Shown: piece after piece, positions 58,271 through 64,000 of the stretch | Position numbering within the stretch: the first letter of the stretch is position 1 | Layout: each line of letters begins with the position of its first letter | Source: Macrolepiota albuminosa | Lineage: Eukaryota; Basidiomycota; Agaricomycetes; Agaricales; Agaricaceae | Direction of reading: 5' to 3' | DNA length: 64,000 nucleotides | Assembly (NCBI GenBank): GCA_027475525.1 | Contig: JAMWFC010000086.1 | Location: 1 to 64,000, forward strand | Notes under the pieces: model-generated | The model's input: only the letters and a program-made list of their open reading frames with translations | The model's database searches: none | What the model was told of the DNA's origin: nothing | Translations under genes and position numbers: made by a program

Positions 58271-59260
58271 GTAGTAACGTCAGTGACGGTCGTCACAAGT
58301 TCCTCCTTTCCCCTCCCCGCACACAAAGACACGCTAATACGGACACAAGGACCTCGCATCCTATGCACACATCGCTGCCGTCAAACGCGCCGTCTCCATC
58401 CCCGTCTTCGCGAATGGCAACGTCCTCTTCGCAGCCGACATACAGCGATGTCTCGACGAGACAGGCGCAGACGGCGTCAAGGGGGTATTGTACAATGTTC
58501 CGCGACCTTTCATCTTCCACCTCTAATCCCACTCCCACTTCCACCTCGCCCTTATCGATCTCCGCCTGCACCTCCACTCGACAAAAACACCACGAACTCC
58601 ACACCCCCGCGACCGTCGCCACCTTCGCACTCGAATACCTCTCCATCGTCCGCGCGCAGCGCACGCGCACGTCCCCCTCTGCCGTCAAGTTCCTTCGACC
58701 CGTGCTCGAGAGGGAGGGGTGCCACGATCTCCTAGAGCAGATCGGGAAGGTGCGAGTTGATGTGCCACGGCGGTTGAAAGTGCACAAGAAAGAAGGCAAG
58801 GAAGATCAGGAAGGGGAGGGGAGCTGGACGTGGGTGGATGCGTATGCGCGGTTTGTCGAGAGAGACCCGACGATGCTATACGGATTGCGACAGAGGGCCT
58901 TAGGATAGCCCTTGAGGAGCTCGTGAGGATGGACGAGAAGACGAGATTGGACGGTTTGCCCTGGTGGATTGCGCAGCCTTATTTTAGGCCTCTGCTCGTG
59001 CCTGTGGTGGGGAAGAAGGGAAAAGGTTTGTCGTCGATCCTTGGTCTTTGCATCACTAACCTTTTTTTTTTAGAATTCGCTTGAGAGACGAGGGAGGAGA
59101 AGGACCTGTTGCACGATTCAACGAACTCGAACTCGCCTGACCCAGGTCTACCTCCTTCTTAAACCGTCATATTGCCCAACTAATCTTACACATAATATGT
59201 ATCTAGGTTGTGTTCCCGCGAAACGTTCCCGCCCGTTTGCAGAATTGTTGCGAGGCAGTG
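58271..59260 (+). pseudogene. DUS1-like gene fragment, copy C (broken)
   Basis: Begins in an intron (58300-58348), then the exon with KDLASYAHIAAVKRAVSIPV and FANGNVLFAADIQRC (58349-58480). After a disturbed stretch it continues with YLSIVRAQRTRTSPSAVKFL and LEREGCHDLLEQIGKVRVDV (58637-58760) and WTWVDAYARFVERDPT. A frameshift at about 58870 is followed by LEELVRMDEKTRLDGLPWWI and the same two introns as copy A. The 5' part, including CHGRT, is missing. Stops follow in the last exons. CpGs are kept, so this is a more recent or better protected copy than B. Confidence 0.68.
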
Positions 59261-60716
59261 ACCTGGTGTTGTGAAGGTCGGAGGGTATAGGTGTGGGTAA
59301 GAGTGATCAGTAGGCGACCGAGGACCTGGAGACACTGTTAGAAAACCAAAAAGAATCAACTTACACGGCAGGGAGAGTCTCCAAGCCCTCCGTGGCATAC
59401 CTGTCCACGCCGGAGCTCTCTTTCTCCGTATCAGATGTGGATTCTAAAACCAATGCCGTACAATCACTAAACCTAGAAGCAAGGACCAAGGATCAAGGGA
59501 ATACCTTTTCCTTTCTTCACCCCAGACACAAGCAAAAGCACAGACGAAATCCTAAAATACAGCTGAGAGTCTCACCACGAGAAGATATCTTTATCCGTAT
59601 CAGATGCGGGTTCTAAAAAAATGCCGTACAATCACCAAGGACCAAGGATCAAGGGAATACCTTTTCCTTTCTTCACCCCAGACACAAGCAAAAGCACAGA
59701 CGAAATCCTAAAATACAGCTGAGAGTCTCACCACGAGAAGATATCTATATCCGTATGAGCTGCGGGTTCTACAAAAAATCCCATACAATCACCATGGACC
59801 AAGGATCGAGGGAGTACCTTTTCCTTTCTTCACCCCAGACACAGACGAAGTCCTATAATACAGCTGAGAATCTCACCACGAGAAGATATCCATTCCCATC
59901 CGTCACAATCCAGGATAAGCCTCGCATGCATCTGGCCGCGGTTGATGCTGGTCTCGGACGGACAATGTTCTCAGGACAATAATTTAACGGGCATGATGGT
60001 GAGGTGATCATGAGAGAACTTCTTTTCAAGTATTTCCGCGGAGGAAGAATGGAAATTGACCATGATATTACTCAGCACTCTGGGGAGGAATTTGTGTTCG
60101 GAAGGGGCTTAGTTGTGGAGCCCTGTCGTGAAATTGTATTTGCTATACGTTTTAAGGGACCTCAAATGTATTGCTATAAGTAGAAGGTTTAAAGAAGCCA
60201 ATATGCTAGACAAGGAATCTCTCCGATGGATCCGATGCAAGTGATAAAGAGAATTTGCATGTGCAGAAGGCAGAATTCAGTCTGCCTGTCAATGATCAGA
60301 AGAACTTCTGGAATTACTTTGTGACTCTCAGTGCAATGAAGATGGAATCAATCTTCAGGCTTGAGTGGAATCACTGGCTCTCAAAATTGGCGGATTCGAG
60401 AGTGAATTGGTCCGCGGCAGACGAGGCGTATTGACATTTGAATCTGTCAAAATACTGATTTCTGAGGTATCACTCACATCGGGAAATCGCAGAAAATTCT
60501 TGAGAAACACTTGTTAGAAACAGGTCATGATGACTTCTCACAAATGGAGTCGTCACGTAGCAAACCCATGATGATCGAAATACCTTGCCTTATCCGAAAC
60601 TCCATCGCAAGGGAAAATTAAGAAGGTAAAGCAATGATGATCTGGTCCATGGCATAAAAGGGACCTCAAACTTTGTTGCGGACCACCGCGAAACTCTCCT
60701 TTCAAATCTTTCCACA
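59261..60716. other. Module C spacer with ~156-bp repeats and HsbA-5 upstream region
   Basis: 59440-59890 holds three diverged units carrying the CACCCCAGACACA and CTCACCACGAGAAGATATC blocks, about 156 bp apart. At about 59960 it jumps from spacer homology (position about 870 of copy A) to HsbA-2 upstream homology (about 3465), so the HsbA-1-type gene is deleted here. The TATA-like GCATAAAA is at 60652-60659. Confidence 0.55.
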
Positions 60717-61409
60717 ATGAAATTTAAGAGTCTTTTGGTCTTGGCCTCCCTTCCTGTCCTCTTATTTGCTCAGACCACCCCTGCTGAATTTGAGAACGAG
60801 ATCAATAATCTTCTTGTACCGGTCGCGGACGCCGAAGTTGCTGCAGTCGATGCCTTCCCCATCAATGGTGGCACGCTCGATGAGGCTATGGTAGGTCTTA
60901 TCTTCTAAGGCTGCATAGATAGTTACACAAGCTCCTGTCTTGATATAGGCCGTTCACAATGCTACAGTTAACCTGATCAACATCATTGTTACTCTCACGA
61001 GTGACATCAACGTTGGTGACTATCTTGATATATGCCTTCCTTGATCCTCATGATTATTTGGTAAAAGACTGCCAGTTGTCCTTTGTCCGATACCGATTCC
61101 TCTACTATCCTTGATCTCATTGAAGCTCAGGGTCCCAATATACAGGCGGTATTCACGGGTTTAACCACACGAGAGCCGGGCTTTGAAGCCGTAGGAGCGG
61201 TCCCCATTATTCTGCAGGACCTTACAATTCTGAAAACAACCGCCGACACATTTGCAGATGCACTTGCAAGCTGCTTCGCGGTATGTCCTTTGCTGAGTCT
61301 TTTTGCATAAACAACTGACGCCAAGCAGTCTAGCGTCGTCCCTGGAGTTGAGGCATTCAAGTCCGGGTTTGATGCTGGATTTGCCGCTACTATTGCTGTT
61401 TTCCAATGA
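60717..61409 (+). CDS. HsbA-like secreted protein 5
   Basis: 176 codons, exons 60717-60890, 60949-61011, 61068-61280 and 61329-61409. Introns are 58, 56 and 48 nt. Signal peptide LLVLASLPVLLFA followed by QTTPAEFE. Exon 3 contains LSDTDSSTILDLIEAQ with both conserved cysteines. It is the most diverged member of the second subtype (HsbA-2 and HsbA-4), with changes spread over all exons and no stop. Intron 1 starts GTAGGT; intron 2 has GTTGGT. AATAAAG lies near 61462. Likely secreted; role from family only. Confidence 0.72.
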
Positions 61410-61770
61410 ATACACGTTTTAAATGAGACTGTAACATCTGTAGCTATCATAAGTGAAATAAAGAGTCTATCCTCATGTTGAATGGACAGTATATATTAAT
61501 GTAGTGTGAGATTCAGTGGTTGGTGAGTAAATTGATAAATGAGCAGTCAATATTGTTGAATGATACAGATAGAAGTGAGTTCATTTGTATGACCAGACAC
61601 CTAGATTAATACGTTGAAAGTCTTTTAATCCTCAGAAACGTATAAACGGAACTCTATTTCTATGTACCTAGATTAATACATCGTAAGTCTTTATCTATGT
61701 GTGAAGGTATCAGTATATCGTTTTTACTGTCATGTGATTCATCCTGCTGGTGCTGAAAGGTATTTCCATT
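61410..61770. other. HsbA-5 3' region, no gene seen
   Basis: Polyadenylation-like AATAAAG near 61462; the rest is AT-rich. Confidence 0.4.
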
Positions 61771-61771
61771 G

Positions 61772-61906
61772 GAAAAAGTGTATGTAAAAGAAACATGTTA
61801 TACCAGTTCCCATGTGCCAATTTCAAAAAGTCTTTGAACAAAGCAAAGTGCTTTTTTCTATAATTGGTACATGGAAAGTGGTATAATGTTTCTTTTACAC
61901 TTTTTC
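61772..61906. repeat. 135-bp imperfect hairpin (foldback element)
   Basis: Left arm 61772-61822 (GAAAAAGTGTATGTAAAAGA...CCATGTGCCAATT) pairs with right arm 61862-61906 (AATTGGTACATGG...TCTTTTACACTTTTTC) with two small indels and about four mismatches. The loop also has an inverted AAAAAGTCTTTG/CAAAGTGCTTTTT. A diverged arm recurs at about 62401-62440. A small MITE or a transcribed hairpin are both possible. Confidence 0.6.
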
Positions 61907-63040
61907 AGATAGTCTGTAAAGATACTCACATAAGCAGTATACTGGGCAAGCATGGGAATAATGTCTTCAATTTTTGCCATCATATGATACATCTTGTTTG
62001 TCTGTACAGTTTTTCATGTAAGCAGTAGATGGGAATACTGTCCTTGCTTTTTACCATTATGTGATCTATCCTGTTCATCTGTACAGATGCTCACCATAAG
62101 CAGTAGACTAAGTAAGTGTGGGTAATAATGTCTTTTGGCAAGATGCATTAGCTTCATGTACATATCAACCTATTGCATGCTGAGTTAGCTGTTCTGGTTA
62201 TCAAAGGTTAGAAAGTTAATTCTTAGGACAGGATATGTTTTTCTCAGATTAGCAAAGTTAGCTAGTTAATGCTTCAGACAAGAACTGCTTAAAATTTGTC
62301 AGTTCTTGATATTCTCAATCCAAGAAGCTTGCATTTATATAAAGTTGATGCTCTGACTGGTTACATCACAACTTGTCTCTGCTTACTGCTGGTGCTAGAA
62401 GATATTTCCGTTGCAAAAAGTATAAAAGAATTATGTTATATTATCTGAATTTCACTGACCTGTCTCTGAACTAAAAATTGTAATTTGTTAACTGTTGCTG
62501 GCAAAAATAGCACTTGGATTCAACTTCAAATAAGAAGATTTTTTATATTTCATCTCTCTCTCTTTCAAAAATTTGATAAGTAAAAGGGCTGACATTGCAA
62601 TCAGGTGTGAAATTCTGGAATTTGCTAATGTACTGATATACAGGTCACTGCACAAATGATTTCTGTATAAAACTGTACTACTCTATCTGCAAAGTTTGAT
62701 TTTTTTTATGTTTGTGACTAAGAAATTATGACATGGAGCTCCTCCCAACCTCAGATCCATCCTTTGTCTCTCCCACAGTCATTATTGCTGCCACTGCCAC
62801 TTCATCCATTGCTGCTGTTGCCATTGCTGTTTTCTTCAATTTTGCTGTTGCCATTGCCACTTCACCTGCCTCCACCATCATTATTGCTACTTCTAAGGAC
62901 AATACTACTACTTCTATCACTTCATCTTGCATTGGCAGAGGCTGGCCAGCATCTGCTACTACTTCTATCCAAGTTCCCAGTATCACTGCATTTCTGCATT
63001 GGTGCACTGCCAACAGACCTCCCAACTAATCAATTCTCTG
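61907..63040. other. AT-rich region with a low-complexity coding-like stretch
   Basis: No supported gene. 62733-63029 is open on both strands because of repeated TTGCTGTTGCCATTGCC-type words, so neither frame can be trusted. Confidence 0.4.
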
Positions 63041-63509
63041 TGTAAGATTGACCTTTAGAGGCTATGGCTCAGTCACACAGCTGGCAGAGAGAGATCCAAA
63101 GTATATTAGAGTATATACTAACAATATCTTAATAACTACTCATCTGGCAGAGGGAGATCCAAAGAGAACAAATCTAGAGATTCTCTATACCAGACAGAAT
63201 AGACACTTCTGGGGCCTCTGGAGCATGAGAAACAACTGTACAGGACAACAAAACCTTAAAAAACTCAAAAATTGACTAAACCAACAATTGCACAAACAAG
63301 AGACAAACTCTGGCAACCTTTGGCTTATGTAAGCAGCCTGTATGCAGTGTTGAAGAAGGCACACTTGTCTGAATGGTAGCTAGAGAATCAGAGCACCTCA
63401 AGGGCTAAAAGTAGTACTAATAAATAATGTCAAAAGAATAGAAACAGTAAAGTGAAAAGAGTGAAGAAATAAGGAGTGAAAGAGGGAATAAATAAGGAGT
63501 CCCCTAACA
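63041..63509 (-). mobile_element. LTR of the 29058-29576 family, minus orientation
   Basis: On the minus strand it starts TGTTAGGGGACTCC and ends TCTTACA, collinear with the solo LTR at 29058. Flanks CTCTG and ATGCT do not match, so it may be one end of a longer or rearranged element. Confidence 0.65.
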
Positions 63510-64000
63510 ATGCTCTACTCAACTCTTCAGCACTCATGTCATATCCTATCCCTGCTTTTTGCTTGTCAAAAATGCCCTCCTTGCCTGAGCCATAGAGCAC
63601 TGCTTGTGCTGGGCTTGACATGCCACACAAACTGAGTAATTTCTCTGAGCCCTCACTATTGGTGCCTTGAACTTATATGACATACCTTGATACAAGCATA
63701 ATAAGCACTGGTGATAATTAGAACATGCAATTAAGCTAGAAGAATATTCACAGGACTCTTGTTTTGATGCTATATGAGTGTGGAAGGGCCATGGTGCTAA
63801 TTGTGGGCCATGGAAAACTGCTCTAATGTCATCTTGGCTTGAGAAATCTGCTTTGCTGCAGGGACTACCTATATCTGATCAGAACTGAGAACAGGCAGGT
63901 CACTTAATACATGTTGATAAACTCACAATCAGTATTGATTGGACTAAGCTGCTCAGCTAGACATGCCCCTCCTTAGTGCTGATGGGTCCAATGCTAGCAT
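63510..64000. other. Window end, no gene identified
   Basis: A short minus-strand open stretch (about 63510-63630, YGSGKEGIFDKQKAGIGYDM) abuts the LTR and could be transposon coding sequence. The rest is AT-rich. Confidence 0.3.

Noticed and set aside
62726..63029. Open frames on both strands of about 99 codons
   Set aside because: Both arise from repeated TTGCTGTTGCCATTGCC-type words. No motif; low-complexity DNA.

Overview
The window looks like nuclear DNA of a mushroom-forming fungus (Basidiomycota, probably Agaricomycetes). The evidence is: small host-type genes with 48-71 nt GT-AG introns, a family of secreted HsbA-like proteins, a DIRS-like tyrosine-recombinase retroelement, a chromodomain Ty3 retrotransposon, a Ty1/copia element and heavy CpG decay in the older transposon copies. 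It is mostly transposable-element DNA. I saw no rRNA, tRNA or CRISPR. || Host layout. A module made of the 3' end of a tRNA-dihydrouridine synthase gene (DUS1-like), a spacer and HsbA-like genes occurs three times: copy A (1-4980, cut by the window's left edge), copy B (11.4-22.5 kb, split by a copia element) and copy C (58.3-61.5 kb). There are four apparently intact HsbA-like genes of 176 codons each, with identical exon sizes (1544-2247, 4192-4884, 21770-22464, 60717-61409), and one truncated copy (19863-20285). The DUS1 tail is coherent in copy A and decayed in B and C. One other host-like gene stands out: a 422-codon intronless ORF at 56777-58045 (-), with HAE and CxxC motifs of the cytidine-deaminase-like OTT_1508 family. 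|| Mobile layout. 5.2-11.2 kb: an AT-rich, CpG-poor relic region with a copia fragment, an ATGCAT-rich array, a decayed minus-strand gene and a GC-rich LTR-like block. 13.6-19.5 kb: a full-length decayed copia with a perfect 5-bp target duplication; copy A keeps the empty site. 22.9-23.3 kb: a MITE. 23.4-36.5 kb: an old, CpG-decayed Ty3 chromovirus carrying two solo LTRs and an unidentified nested insertion. 38.4-55.0 kb: a DIRS-like element (minus strand: gag, RT, RNase H, tyrosine recombinase), split by a young 11.5-kb Ty3 chromovirus (39939-51440, target duplication ATCTC) of the same family as the old copy. The young copy encodes Gag-protease, then Pol after an in-frame UGA-CUA, then a separate ~1000-codon downstream ORF of unknown function. 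|| Data quality. Ten perfect tandem duplications of exactly 77 bp are scattered over 18.9-56.0 kb. Dropping one copy restores the reading frame at four ORF breaks in two unrelated elements and equalises the Ty3 LTRs. This fits unmerged k=77 de Bruijn overlaps better than biology, so the frameshifts at those places should not be read as real.
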